Part shown: in pieces, positions 7,571-16,029 of the stretch
Layout: every line of letters starts with the position of its first letter
Numbering within the stretch: position 1 is the first letter of the stretch
Origin: an uncultured Erysipelotrichaceae bacterium
GTDB lineage: Bacteria; Bacillota_I; Bacilli_A; RF39; UBA660
DNA: 33,841 nucleotides
NCBI GenBank assembly: GCA_902797995.1
Contig: CADBUX010000013.1
Coordinates: 1 to 33,841, forward strand
Reading direction: 5' to 3'
Translations under genes and position numbers: made by a program
Notes under the pieces: model-generated
The model's input: only the letters and a program-made list of their open reading frames with translations
Database searches by the model: none
What the model was told of the DNA's origin: nothing

Positions 7571-8743
7571 ATGGAAAGACTTAAAAATAAGAGATATGTT
7601 ATTAGTTTATTTGTAACAGTTATAGGACTTATAGCACTTATTTCTGGTACTAGTTATGCTATTTTAAAAGGTAGTACAACTTCTACAAATGAACAAGTTA
7701 TAAAAGCTGGTAGTGTAGAACTTAAATTAACAGAAAATTATGATAGTATTGATAATGGTGTATCTGTAATGAAAGATGTAGATGGACTTTTACAAGAGAC
7801 TGTTTACGAATTTACTGTTACCAACATAGGTAGTGTATCTGCTAAATATGATTTAAAATTATTAAATGAAGCACCAAGTGGACAAACTGCTTTAGATGAT
7901 CAGTATATAAGATTAGGACTTGAAGTAAATGGTCAAGAAATGGGTCCTATGGGATTAAGTAAAGTTAATAATGTAATAGATAGTAATACAATAGCAGAAA
8001 ATGAAGTTATTAGATATAAACTTAGAGTATGGCTTGATAAGTCTAAACAAAGTGAAATAGAAGAAGTACAAAATAACAAAGCATATTTAAGCTTAAAAGT
8101 AGAAGCAGAACAATCAGAGTATGTCCCTAGAGTAGTATATAGGTACGGTACAGATCTTCTACATATCGGTTCTAATATTGAACATAAAACTGGAACTAAA
8201 TGGATTGTAAAAGTAAATGGTGAAGAAAATTCTCAAGTTAATCAATTAGCACAACAGAACTTTGGAACGTATTATTGGGATACTCATCAAGAATGTGCAT
8301 CTGCTATAACTAGTATGGGATATTCTGAAGGTTCTGAGACACCTCTAGGTGTTGTTACGTGTTCAGAAAAAACTGGTGCTTTTGGTAGTATTGATTATAC
8401 AACTGATTATACAACACTAAATAAAACTTATTTTTTAAAGCATATTCTTAATGCAAATGGAAATATAGAAAGTAATGAAGTATGTTTTATAAAAGATAAT
8501 ACTTTATATTGCTTAAAAGGAGAAGTTAAAGAATTAGTTGACAATAAGTATTATAAACAAAATGAATCTTTATTATTAGATGTATTTGGACAGAATAATT
8601 GTACTATTGATGAAACTGGAATAAGATGTTCTGGATCTGGTTTCGAAATTTTCGCTGATGATACTGGTACTATTTTTGTAACCGTTGGTTCTTCTAATTG
8701 TCATCTTACTTATGATTGTTATTCACGTTGTGATAATGATTAG
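7571..8743 (+). CDS. TasA/camelysin-like secreted protein with cysteine-rich C-terminus
   Basis: I place the start at the ATG at 7571 (MERLKNKRYV) because a GGAAGAGG site precedes it; an upstream in-frame ATG at 7547 lies next to the promoter. The 390-residue product has a basic start and a membrane/signal segment (about 8-30, ending GTSYA). A TasA/camelysin-like beta domain follows, with the usual order: short extended strand after the signal, then a KAGSVELKL strand. The C-terminal 100 residues hold paired cysteines (CFIKDNTLYC, NNCTIDE, IRCSGSG, SNCHLTYDCYSRC), which resembles the disulfide-stabilised tail of some Firmicutes prepilins. It shares its N-terminal plan with the giant protein at 30542. 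It is likely exported and surface-exposed; function unknown. Confidence 0.65.
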   Translation: MERLKNKRYVISLFVTVIGLIALISGTSYAILKGSTTSTNEQVIKAGSVELKLTENYDSIDNGVSVMKDVDGLLQETVYEFTVTNIGSVSAKYDLKLLNEAPSGQTALDDQYIRLGLEVNGQEMGPMGLSKVNNVIDSNTIAENEVIRYKLRVWLDKSKQSEIEEVQNNKAYLSLKVEAEQSEYVPRVVYRYGTDLLHIGSNIEHKTGTKWIVKVNGEENSQVNQLAQQNFGTYYWDTHQECASAITSMGYSEGSETPLGVVTCSEKTGAFGSIDYTTDYTTLNKTYFLKHILNANGNIESNEVCFIKDNTLYCLKGEVKELVDNKYYKQNESLLLDVFGQNNCTIDETGIRCSGSGFEIFADDTGTIFVTVGSSNCHLTYDCYSRCDND

Positions 8744-8777
8744 ATTTATATTCAGTAAAAATCTAGTATGTTTATAG

Positions 8778-8799
8778 GCATTCCTTATGGAGTGCTTTT
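8778..8799 (+). terminator. terminator of the TasA-like gene
   Basis: gcattcc (8778-8784) and ggagtgc (8789-8795) form a stem with a TTAT loop followed by TTTT. Confidence 0.6.
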
Positions 8800-8810
8800 A
8801 ATATTACGAT

Positions 8811-8832
8811 TCTTCGAAATTGAATGTGAAAA
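8811..8832 (+). repeat. left terminal inverted repeat
   Basis: It matches 9147-9168 in inverted orientation with two mismatches. The copy also folds internally with the next bases (gtgaaa/tttcac). Confidence 0.6.
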
Positions 8833-9076
8833 GAAAAGTATTTCTTTCACACTTTTTCTATGCCATAGTTTAAATGTGACAATAGAGGTCACAGAAGGAG
8901 GAATGAGTATGATAAATGCTCAAATAATTAAAGAACAAAACTAGAGCTAAATGTGGTTAACGTTGGGAAGGTGAAAAAGAAAGGGAAAATAGTAAAAATT
9001 TTAAAAAAGTAAGTGTAAGTAAAAATCCAAAATCTAAAAAATAGAAAAAGTAAAAATTTTAAAAATTGATGTGAAA

Positions 9077-9124
9077 AACATGAAAAAAGGTATATAAAAG
9101 TCAAATATACCTTTTTTTCATGTT
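9077..9124. terminator. long palindromic bidirectional terminator
   Basis: AACATGAAAAAAGGTATAT (9077-9095) pairs with its complement at 9105-9124 with a single extra base. Runs of A and T flank the GGTATAT core, so it can end transcription in both directions. Confidence 0.6.
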
Positions 9125-9146
9125 ATTACTAATTAAAGCAATAATT

Positions 9147-9168
9147 TTTGCACACTCAATTTCGAAGA
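9147..9168 (-). repeat. right terminal inverted repeat
   Basis: Inverted partner of 8811-8832. It continues outward as GGC on the minus strand (9169-9171). Confidence 0.6.
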
Positions 9169-9254
9169 GCCTTATGTAGTTTTTTTGTTTTTTTTTTAAA
9201 AAAATCTAGGTGTTTTTAATTTTTTTGCTAATTATATGGTAGGAGGTGTTTTGT

Positions 9255-10190
9255 TTGGATAAAATAAAAGAATTAATTATATTTGAAAATCAAAGTGTTA
9301 AACTTGAAGTTAATATGAAAGATGAAACTGTATGGCTTACTCAAAAACAAATGGCTGAATTGTTTAATAAATCTAGAACTAGTATAACTATGCACATAAA
9401 TAATATATTTAGGGAAGGAGAACTGGAAGAAAAAAGCAATGTCAGTTTTATTGACATTGCAAATTCGGATAAGCCAGTAAAAGTATATAGTTTAGATATA
9501 ATAATAAGTGTAGGCTATCGTGTTAAATCTAAAAATGGTATTATCTTTAGAAAATGGGCAAATAGTGTTTTAAAAGATTATCTTTTAAAAGGCTATAGTG
9601 TAAATCAAAAAAGATTAGAACAATTAGAAAAAACAGTTAAATTAATAGATATAACTTCTCGTGCCTATGAAAGACTTGATGGAAATGATGCTAAAGAAAT
9701 AATAAAGGTTATAGACAAGTATTCTAAGGGACTTGATATACTGGATAATTACGATAATAGAAGACTTAATAAGATTACTGGTACTATATCTGATAAAAAG
9801 ATTACTTATGAACTTTGTTTAAGTATAATAAAAGAACTTAAATATAATGAAAATAGTAATATATTTGCTTTAGAAAGAAATTTGGGACTTGCTTCTATTA
9901 TAAATACTATATATCAGACTTTTGATGGGAAGGATGTATATTCTTCAGTAGAAGAAAAAGCTGCTAACTTTTTATATTTAATAGTAAAAAACCATGTATT
10001 TATAGATGGTAATAAAAGAATTGGTGCATGTTTATTTATCTTCTTTCTATCTTTTTATGATATTTTATATAAAGATGATGATTTTGTAATAGATAGTAAA
10101 CTACTTGCAGCGCTTACACTTTTAATTGCAGAATCAAATCCTAGAGAAAAAGAAATTCTTATTAGTTTAACTATGAACTTCTTAGTTTAG
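9255..10190 (+). CDS. RhuM - Doc/Fic fusion protein
   Basis: I place the start at TTG 9255, eight bases after an AGGAGG site (9241-9246); an in-frame GTG at 9246 overlaps that site. The 311-residue product has an N-terminal RhuM domain (about 1-115) with VWLTQKQMAELF, SRTSITMHINNIF and DIIISVGYRVKS motifs. The C-terminal Fic/Doc domain (about 150-311) has the motif HVFIDGNKR (247-255). The Doc-like form, Lys in place of the second Gly of canonical Fic HxFxxGNGR, suggests phosphorylation rather than AMPylation; this is inference. The fusion is known from many bacteria and is probably a toxin or defence-type effector with its own DNA-binding half. No separate antitoxin gene is adjacent. A perfect inverted repeat sits at 9436-9460. 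Confidence 0.85.
   Translation: MDKIKELIIFENQSVKLEVNMKDETVWLTQKQMAELFNKSRTSITMHINNIFREGELEEKSNVSFIDIANSDKPVKVYSLDIIISVGYRVKSKNGIIFRKWANSVLKDYLLKGYSVNQKRLEQLEKTVKLIDITSRAYERLDGNDAKEIIKVIDKYSKGLDILDNYDNRRLNKITGTISDKKITYELCLSIIKELKYNENSNIFALERNLGLASIINTIYQTFDGKDVYSSVEEKAANFLYLIVKNHVFIDGNKRIGACLFIFFLSFYDILYKDDDFVIDSKLLAALTLLIAESNPREKEILISLTMNFLV
9436..9460. repeat. perfect inverted repeat inside the RhuM gene
   Basis: GCAATGTCA (9436-9444) and TGACATTGC (9452-9460) are exact reverse complements separated by 7 nt. It encodes residues 61-69, directly before the conserved SLDIIISVGYRV helix. Confidence 0.9.
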
Positions 10191-10214
10191 TTTTAGATAA
10201 ATACTATAAAAAAC

Positions 10215-10243
10215 TTTAAAAATATCTATTTTTATGGTATTAT
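10215..10243 (+). promoter_or_regulatory. probable promoter of ackA-nrnA-engB
   Basis: TTTAAA (10215-10220), 17-nt spacer, TATTAT (10238-10243), 26 nt before the ackA start. A hairpin-forming ataccataaaaa-like inverted repeat overlaps it. Confidence 0.35.
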
Positions 10244-10269
10244 TAACCTTGTAGAAAGAAGGAATAAGA

Positions 10270-11448
10270 ATGAAAGTAATATCAATTAATGCAGGTAGTT
10301 CAACACTTAAATTTAAAATGTATGAAATGCCTGAAGAAAAAGTTATAGTATCTGGATTATTTGAGCGAATTGGAGCTAAGAAAGGTTCTTATACTATTAA
10401 ATATAATGGTGAAAAGGAAACTAAGGAACTTGTTCTTGAAAACCATGTTGAGGCTTTTAAAAAGCTTGTTAGAGTTTTAATTAATAAAGGTATTGTTAAA
10501 AACTTAAATGAAATTGGAGCAGTTGGACATAGAATAGTTCAAGGTGGATCTTATTTTTCTAAAAGTGAAATTGTTACTGAAGAAGTATATAATCATATAA
10601 AAGAGTTATCTCCACTTGCACCACTTCATAATCCTGCAGCTTTAAATGGTATAGATGCTGCGAAAGAAGTAATACCTAATGCAACACATGTAACTGTATT
10701 TGATACAGCATTCCATCAAACTATGGAGGATGTTAATTATATCTATCCAGTACCTTATGAATGGTATGAAAAATATGGTGTAAGAAGATATGGTGCTCAT
10801 GGAACATCACATATGTATGTTTCACAAAGAATGAATGAAATTCTTGGCAAAGAAGATACAAAACTAATTACTTGTCATATTGGATCTGGTGCTTCAATAA
10901 GTGCTGTAGTAAATGGAAAATGTGTTGATACTTCTATGGGGCTTACTCCAAATGCTGGTATTATGATGGGAACTAGATGTGGTGATATAGATGCTACAAT
11001 AGTACTGTATATGATGAATCAAACTGGTATGACTACTAAGGAAATGGATAAAGCTTTGAATAAAGAATCTGGACTACTTGGAGTATCAGGTTTATCAGAT
11101 GATTCTCGTGATATCGAACAAGGTATAACTGATTTAAATGAAAGAGCTATTCTTGCTCAAAAGATTTATGTAAAAAGAATTGTTGATTTTATAGCTAAAT
11201 ATTACGTTGAAATGGGCGGTTGCGACGGTATAGTGTTTACCGCAGGAGTTGGAGAAAACTCAATTGAAACTAGAAGAAATATTATGGATGCTTTAGAAGT
11301 GCTTGGAGTTAAATGTGATGTAGAAGCCAATAGTATGCGCGGAGAAGAAAAAATGGTTTCAACAAGTGATTCTAAAATACCAGTATATGTAATACCAACA
11401 GATGAAGAATTAATGATTGCAAGAGATACTTATAAATTATCTAAATAG
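10270..11448 (+). CDS. ackA: Acetate kinase
   Basis: This 392-residue cytoplasmic enzyme interconverts acetyl phosphate plus ADP and acetate plus ATP, giving substrate-level ATP in fermentation. Conserved landmarks are all present: INAGSSTLKF (ATP/phosphate site, residues 5-14), GHRIVQGG, the catalytic region VFDTAFHQTM, RYGAHGTSH, GSGASISAV, DTSMGLTPNAGIMMGTRCGD and FTAGVGENS. The RYGxHGTSH motif has Ala where Phe is usual. Length is typical. It heads a three-gene operon with a GAAGGAA site; nrnA starts 15 nt after its stop. Phosphotransacetylase is not in the window. Confidence 0.97.
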   Translation: MKVISINAGSSTLKFKMYEMPEEKVIVSGLFERIGAKKGSYTIKYNGEKETKELVLENHVEAFKKLVRVLINKGIVKNLNEIGAVGHRIVQGGSYFSKSEIVTEEVYNHIKELSPLAPLHNPAALNGIDAAKEVIPNATHVTVFDTAFHQTMEDVNYIYPVPYEWYEKYGVRRYGAHGTSHMYVSQRMNEILGKEDTKLITCHIGSGASISAVVNGKCVDTSMGLTPNAGIMMGTRCGDIDATIVLYMMNQTGMTTKEMDKALNKESGLLGVSGLSDDSRDIEQGITDLNERAILAQKIYVKRIVDFIAKYYVEMGGCDGIVFTAGVGENSIETRRNIMDALEVLGVKCDVEANSMRGEEKMVSTSDSKIPVYVIPTDEELMIARDTYKLSK

Positions 11449-11463
11449 AATAGGAATGATTAT

Positions 11464-12423
11464 ATGTATAATGATATTTTTGAAGCCATAAAATCATATA
11501 ATAATATTGTTATAGCAAGACATGTTGGAGTAGATCCTGATGCTATGGCTAGTCAAATTGCCCTTAAAGATTCAATAAAGTTAACGTTTCCTGAAAAAAA
11601 TGTTTTTGCAATTGGAAATGGTACGGTTAAATTTAATTTTATTGGGCATCTAGATAAGGGAGTAGATTTTGATCAACTAAATGATATTCTTTTGATAGTA
11701 ACAGATACTCCGGATAAAAAAAGAGTAGATATGGAAGAACTTACTCACTATGAAAAGAGTATTAAAATAGATCATCATCCATTTATAGAAAAGTTTTGCA
11801 CTATTGAATATATTAATGATAAAAGATCAAGTGCTTCAGAAATTGTTTATGATTTGATTAAAAATACAGATTTAAAAATAAATAAAGAAATATGTGAAGA
11901 ACTTTTTGCAGGGATAGTAGCAGACACTGGACGTTTTCTATTTAATAACACAACAAATGATACATTTAACGTTGTAAGAGAAATGATTGAAAATTATAAA
12001 ATTGATTTTACTAGAGTTTATAATAATTTATATAAAAGACCTTTATCAGAAGTTAAGTTTTTTGGATTTTTAGCAAATAATATTTTAACAACTAATAATA
12101 GTGTTGGTTATATAAAGGTTAGTAATAGTGATTTGCTTTCTTATGGAGTTGATTCTGCTACACCAGGAAACTTAATTAATGAATTTAGTAATACTGAAGA
12201 ACTTCTTGTTTGGTTAACTGCAACTGAAGATGTTAAAAACAACTTTATACGTGTTTCAGTTCGCTCTAGAGGGCCAGTTATTAATAAGACATTAGAACTT
12301 CATAGTGGTGGAGGTCATGCTTTAGCAAGTGGTGCCAAACTAAAAACCTTTGAAGATGTTGACTTGCTAATAAAAGATTTAGATAATCTTTGCAAAGAAT
12401 ATATAGAAAGTAGTGATAAATAA
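11464..12423 (+). CDS. nrnA: NrnA-like DHH/DHHA1 phosphoesterase
   Basis: A 319-residue DHH-family phosphoesterase. Metal-ligand motifs are visible in order: GVDPDAMASQ (motif I), VTDTPD (motif II), KIDHHP (the DHH signature, about residue 101), ADTGRFLF, and the C-terminal DHHA1 signature GGGHALASGA (about residue 277). Family members degrade short oligoribonucleotides (nanoRNA), pAp and sometimes cyclic dinucleotide products. No membrane or sensor domain precedes the DHH core, so this is the short cytoplasmic NrnA type, not GdpP. Its stop codon overlaps the engB start, indicating translational coupling. Confidence 0.9.
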   Translation: MYNDIFEAIKSYNNIVIARHVGVDPDAMASQIALKDSIKLTFPEKNVFAIGNGTVKFNFIGHLDKGVDFDQLNDILLIVTDTPDKKRVDMEELTHYEKSIKIDHHPFIEKFCTIEYINDKRSSASEIVYDLIKNTDLKINKEICEELFAGIVADTGRFLFNNTTNDTFNVVREMIENYKIDFTRVYNNLYKRPLSEVKFFGFLANNILTTNNSVGYIKVSNSDLLSYGVDSATPGNLINEFSNTEELLVWLTATEDVKNNFIRVSVRSRGPVINKTLELHSGGGHALASGAKLKTFEDVDLLIKDLDNLCKEYIESSDK

Positions 12424-13022
12424 TGAAAATTACAAGTTCTGAGTTTATTATAAGTGCAATGAGAATAAGTCAGTATCCCACTGATAACTTACCAGAGTTT
12501 ATGCTTGTTGGGCGTAGTAACGTTGGAAAAAGTAGTTTTATAAATACCATTACAGGTAACAAAAAGATGGCTAGAGTATCAAATACACCTGGGAAAACGA
12601 GAAATTTAAATTTTTATTTATTAAATAATAGTTTTTATTTAGTAGATGTTCCTGGGTATGGTTATGCTTCAGTTAGTAAAAAAGAACAAAGAAAATTTGG
12701 ACTTATGATTGAAGAATATTTAGAAAATCGTCCAAATCTTGAAAGAACTTTTATGCTTGTTGATTTAAGACATAAACCAAGTGATGATGATGTATTAATG
12801 TATAAATATTTAAAATACTTTAATTTACCTGTAACAGTTGTTGCTACCAAGGCAGATAAAGTAAGTAAAAACAAAAGACAAAAGGCTAAGAGTACAATTG
12901 TAAAAACACTTGAATTAGTGGAGACTGATAATTTAATACTTTTATCTAATACAACAAGGGAAGGTAAAGAAAAAATTCTAAAACAAATTGAAGACCTAAC
13001 TATTGGAGAAGAAACATTATAG
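12423..13022 (+). CDS. engB: EngB/YsxC ribosome-biogenesis GTPase
   Basis: A 199-residue small GTPase needed for 50S subunit maturation in Bacillus. G motifs: GRSNVGKSSF (G1, about 29-38), TPGKTRN (G2), DVPGYGYA (G3), TKADK (G4) and LLSNTT (G5). Length and order are typical of the EngB/YihA family. The start ATG shares its A with the stop of nrnA. In Bacillus the homologue follows lon; here it instead follows ackA-nrnA. The final coding bases form one arm of the terminator. Confidence 0.96.
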   Translation: MKITSSEFIISAMRISQYPTDNLPEFMLVGRSNVGKSSFINTITGNKKMARVSNTPGKTRNLNFYLLNNSFYLVDVPGYGYASVSKKEQRKFGLMIEEYLENRPNLERTFMLVDLRHKPSDDDVLMYKYLKYFNLPVTVVATKADKVSKNKRQKAKSTIVKTLELVETDNLILLSNTTREGKEKILKQIEDLTIGEETL

Positions 13023-13031
13023 GTCTTTTTT
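12991..13031 (+). terminator. terminator of ackA-nrnA-engB
   Basis: AAGACCTA (12991-12998) within the end of engB pairs with TAGGTCTT (13020-13027), followed by T residues. The loop is 21 nt, longer than usual. Confidence 0.5.
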
Positions 13032-13054
13032 CATACAATAAATTGGGTGATTTA

Positions 13055-13492
13055 ATGAAAATTGTTTCTTCAGATGATAAAATTACAATTTATATATATA
13101 GGAATGAGATTATTGATAATATAAATGACTATATGAAGAAACTAATTTTAAAATTAAAGAAAAAATATCATATAGATATATATGGTTTTTATAAAGTAAA
13201 TGTTTATAAAAATAATAAAATTGGTATGATAATTGATCTATTAAAGGAAGATGATATAGACTTTTTTACTGATTTAGTGGATTTAAAAATAAAAGTATAT
13301 GAAGATAGTAATATGTATTTAGAGTTTAATGATTATTTTCTAAGGGAAAAGAAAAATGTTTATATTATAAATAATAATTACTATGTAGATATAAATAAGT
13401 TATCTAAAAAAGAATTATTATCAATGATAGAATTTTGTAAAATTATATATGGAGAAGAGTTAAATAAATTACCTTTAGGTATTAAATCATAG
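13055..13492 (+). CDS. Small protein of unknown function
   Basis: A 145-residue Lys/Ile/Asp/Tyr-rich protein; I do not recognise the family. The start is set at ATG 13055 because GGGTGAT precedes it by a few bases. It has no signal peptide or membrane helix. Predicted structure alternates strands and helices: ITIYIYR, KKKYHIDIYGFYKV, and a late KKELLSMIEF helix. It stands between the engB terminator and its own terminator, just before the spoIIB-like operon. Its coding character (codon use, good ribosome-binding site) fits a real gene. Confidence 0.6.
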   Translation: MKIVSSDDKITIYIYRNEIIDNINDYMKKLILKLKKKYHIDIYGFYKVNVYKNNKIGMIIDLLKEDDIDFFTDLVDLKIKVYEDSNMYLEFNDYFLREKKNVYIINNNYYVDINKLSKKELLSMIEFCKIIYGEELNKLPLGIKS

Positions 13493-13525
13493 AATATACA
13501 AATATATGTATATTCTCATTTTTTT
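13491..13525 (+). terminator. terminator after the unknown gene
   Basis: AGAATATACA (13491-13500) pairs with TGTATATTCT (13507-13516) across AATATA; a T run follows at 13519-13525. Confidence 0.7.
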
Positions 13526-13574
13526 CGACAAATTTTTGTTTTTTTAAAAGATATACTGGTTTTGGTGATTGATT

Positions 13575-14033
13575 ATGAAATATAAATTTTTAATACCTAT
13601 AGCATTTTCTATTGCAATTGGTTTATTTTTTGGGAAAATATTTTTTGATAATTATGATGCTACGTCTTTAACAGTATTTGATGAAAAAGATAAAGTTTAT
13701 ATGTTACAAATTGGGGTATATTCTAGTAAGGAAACTATGGAAAAAAGTTTTAAAGATTATAGTAAACTTTTATATATAAAAAATGATGATGGTTATCATT
13801 TATATGTTGGAGTGACAAAAAGTAGTCAAATTGCTAAAAAGATTAAGGAACATTACGAAAAAAAAGGTAATAGTATATATGTAAAAGAAAATATTATAGA
13901 TAACAAATCATTTTTATCTATTCTTGGAGAATATGACAAAATAATAGATATTACATCAGATAATGATCTTGAAGAAATAGAAAAAATTGTTATTTCAAAT
14001 TACAAGGAGATGGTGTTAGAAAATGAATCTTAA
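13575..14033 (+). CDS. SpoIIB-like membrane protein with SPOR domain
   Basis: A 152-residue protein with an N-terminal membrane anchor (about 5-22) and a SPOR-like domain (about 42-110): a strand MLQIGVYSSKE, a helix, then YHLYVGVTKS and a second helix, ending in YVKEN. SPOR domains bind denuded peptidoglycan glycans at septa. In Bacillus, spoIIB lies directly upstream of radC and mre genes and helps septal wall thinning during engulfment, and the same order is seen here. The ATG at 13575 has a GGTGAT site. It overlaps radC by 11 bases. The SpoIIB call rests on architecture plus synteny. Confidence 0.65.
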   Translation: MKYKFLIPIAFSIAIGLFFGKIFFDNYDATSLTVFDEKDKVYMLQIGVYSSKETMEKSFKDYSKLLYIKNDDGYHLYVGVTKSSQIAKKIKEHYEKKGNSIYVKENIIDNKSFLSILGEYDKIIDITSDNDLEEIEKIVISNYKEMVLENES

Positions 14034-14703
14034 GGAAGTACCAGAGAAAGAACGCCCTAGAGAAAAATTATTAAGATATGGAAGGGAGAATTTATCAGAC
14101 TCTGAACTTTTAGCAATTATTTTAAAAACAGGAACAAAGGATTGTAATGTTAGTGAACTTGCTATAAAAGTAATAAAAGAATTAAATGGTATTGAAAATA
14201 TAAAAGATATAAGTCTTAATAAACTTATTAAGATCAAAGGAATAGGAAAAACTAAAGCTATTGAACTTTTAGTATTATTTGAGCTTGCTAAAAGGATAAA
14301 TAAAAAGAAAGAGAAACCTAGGGTTAAGTATACAAATCCTAAGGTTATATATGAAAATAGCAAGTATCTATTTGAGGGACTTTTGCAAGAACATTTCTAT
14401 TGTTTATATTTGAATACAAAAAAAGAATTAATAGAAAGGAAGTTGTTATTTATGGGAACACTTAATAAAAGTATTGTTCATCCAAGAGAAATATTTAAAG
14501 AAGCATATCGCTTATCTGCGTCTTCAATAGTTTGTCTTCATAATCATCCAAGTGGTGACTTAACTCCAAGTAAAGAAGATATTGTTTTAACAGATTCACT
14601 TGTTAAAATTGGGCAAATAAATGGGATACCTGTAGTAGACCATTTAATTATTTCTGATGATGGGTATTATAGTTTCTATGAAAAAAGTAGGGTGATAAGT
14701 TAA
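14023..14703 (+). CDS. radC: RadC family JAB-domain protein
   Basis: A 226-residue RadC/YsxA protein. The N-terminal part (about 1-90) contains a helix-hairpin-helix (LIKIKGIGKTKA). The C-terminal JAB/MPN-type metal domain (about 100-226) has the HNHPSGDLTPSKED motif and a downstream DHLIIS, so zinc ligands are intact. Despite the name, involvement in DNA repair is not supported; the activity is unknown. Start overlaps spoIIB-like, and the stop is shared with the mreC start. Confidence 0.95.
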   Translation: MNLKEVPEKERPREKLLRYGRENLSDSELLAIILKTGTKDCNVSELAIKVIKELNGIENIKDISLNKLIKIKGIGKTKAIELLVLFELAKRINKKKEKPRVKYTNPKVIYENSKYLFEGLLQEHFYCLYLNTKKELIERKLLFMGTLNKSIVHPREIFKEAYRLSASSIVCLHNHPSGDLTPSKEDIVLTDSLVKIGQINGIPVVDHLIISDDGYYSFYEKSRVIS

Positions 14704-15497
14704 TGAGAATAGTGCATTGGTATTACAAGTTTTTAATAGTCTTTATTATATTTTTTAGTATGTTTTTTCTTCTTAATAGAAATATATCTAGTGTTGTAAA
14801 CAAATCCAATTATAAAAACTATATGAGTTTTATAAGCACTTCGTTTTCTTATATTGATAAATATAATGTTTTTAAATATAAGAAGATAGTAAAAAGAAAT
14901 GAACAATTAGAAAAAGAATTATTAATGAAGAATACAATAGATAATGAGAAAACTAATTTAAGTGAAGAAATAAAAGTGTTAAAGGAAACTATGAAACTAA
15001 AAAATACGTATTCAAATTATGATTTGGTATATGCAAAAACTGTAATTAGAAATAAAATGTATTGGTATAGTACTATTACTATAGATAAAGGAATAAATGA
15101 TGGAGTAGAAGAAGGTTTTGCAGTTGTAAGTAAAGATGGTTTAATTGGAATAGTAAAAAGTGTTACTAAAGATTATAGTACCGTTAAACTAATAACAAAT
15201 AGTGATAGAGAAAATAAGATTTCTACTATGGTTAAGTCTTTAGATAAAACAAAAATTGGACTTATTGAGGGTTACAATTATCCTTATATAAAGGTGAGTT
15301 TAACTACGGATGAAAATGGTATAAAAATAGGTGATATTCTAACAACATCAGGACTTGGTAATTTACCTAAAGGTATTTATATTGGAAAAATACAAAAAAT
15401 AGAAAAAGATAATTATAACTTAGGAACAATTTTATATGTAGAGCCAAATCAAGATATGAATAATATTAACTATGTAGCGGTACTAAAAAACAAATGA
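14703..15497 (+). CDS. mreC: Rod-shape protein MreC
   Basis: A 264-residue bitopic membrane protein of the elongasome. It has an N-terminal helix (about 8-27), a coiled coil (about 62-98) and the extracellular beta-barrel part with the family signatures DKGINDGVEEGFAV and GLIGIV, then TTSGLGNLPKGIYIG. It organises MreB/MreD and the PBP2-type synthase. It ends with TGA inside ATGA, overlapping mreD by four bases, which also shows that TGA is a stop in this genome. mreB, normally upstream, is missing from the locus. Confidence 0.93.
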   Translation: MRIVHWYYKFLIVFIIFFSMFFLLNRNISSVVNKSNYKNYMSFISTSFSYIDKYNVFKYKKIVKRNEQLEKELLMKNTIDNEKTNLSEEIKVLKETMKLKNTYSNYDLVYAKTVIRNKMYWYSTITIDKGINDGVEEGFAVVSKDGLIGIVKSVTKDYSTVKLITNSDRENKISTMVKSLDKTKIGLIEGYNYPYIKVSLTTDENGIKIGDILTTSGLGNLPKGIYIGKIQKIEKDNYNLGTILYVEPNQDMNNINYVAVLKNK

Positions 15498-16021
15498 TTT
15501 ATTATTTTATAACTATTATTTTAGACTTTTTATTTAGTGCATTCATATCCTCTACATATCAAGACATTAATATATTTTTTCCAGTAATTTTGATAAGTTC
15601 ATTACCAGTAATTTATATTCTATTAAAAAATAAAAAACTATTTTTTATATTAATGGCAATAACAGGAATAATTTATGATACTCTTTTTAGTGATATTTTT
15701 TTAATAAACAGTTATTTTTTTATTTTATATGGTTTATTTATAAATAACTACTATAAAAAATATGATCCTAAAGTGTTAAATATACTAATAATATCAATAT
15801 TAGGTATTGTTTTTTATGATGTATTTATATTCTTTATACTAATATTTATAAAGTATTCAAATTTTGAAATAGATGATCTTTACTATAAGATAATGAGATC
15901 TATTTTAATTAATATTATTTATGTATTATTATCAATAATAATATTAAAAAGTCGAATATTTGGGCATAAAAAAAGAAGTAAAAGAGGTTTAAAAAGACAT
16001 TTGCTTCATAATATTTTCTAG
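15494..16021 (+). CDS. mreD: Rod-shape protein MreD
   Basis: A 175-residue, almost entirely hydrophobic protein with about five membrane helices and a basic C-terminal tail. Size, topology, position after mreC and coupled ATGA overlap identify MreD. Sequence alone is weakly conserved in this family, so the call depends on context. The short spacing to the next gene (8 nt) continues the operon. Confidence 0.85.
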   Translation: MIYYFITIILDFLFSAFISSTYQDINIFFPVILISSLPVIYILLKNKKLFFILMAITGIIYDTLFSDIFLINSYFFILYGLFINNYYKKYDPKVLNILIISILGIVFYDVFIFFILIFIKYSNFEIDDLYYKIMRSILINIIYVLLSIIILKSRIFGHKKRSKRGLKRHLLHNIF

Positions 16022-16029
16022 GTGATAAT

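Larger units (their letters stand above)
8808..9171. mobile_element. decayed IS or MITE bounded by inverted repeats
   Basis: The left end (TCTTCGAAATTGAATGTG from 8811) and the reverse complement of the right end (TCTTCGAAATTGAGTGTG, outer edge 9168) match over about 22 bp with two differences. The outermost right bases read GGCTCTTCG inward, reminiscent of ISL3-family ends. There is no transposase: the roughly 310 bp inside holds only a tiny frame MINAQIIKEQN (8910-8945) behind a strong GGAGG site, stop-riddled Lys-rich remnants, a TGTGAC/GTCACA hairpin (8875-8893) and a long palindromic terminator. I see no flanking 8-bp duplication, so it is old or rearranged. This explains the gene-free stretch between 8744 and 9254. 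Confidence 0.55.

Noticed and set aside
8800-9180. Target-site duplication flanking the inverted-repeat element
   Set aside because: The 8 bases outside each end (aatattac-like on the left, ttatgtag-like on the right) do not match.
10204-10240. Terminator after the RhuM-Doc gene
   Set aside because: An inverted repeat is present (atactataaaaa with tttttatggtat) but no T run follows; it overlaps the probable ackA promoter.
15494-15497. Recoding of TGA as tryptophan, as in mycoplasmas
   Set aside because: mreC ends naturally at TGA overlapping the mreD ATG, tryptophan is encoded by TGG throughout, and the BRO-like pseudogene frames also close at TGA.
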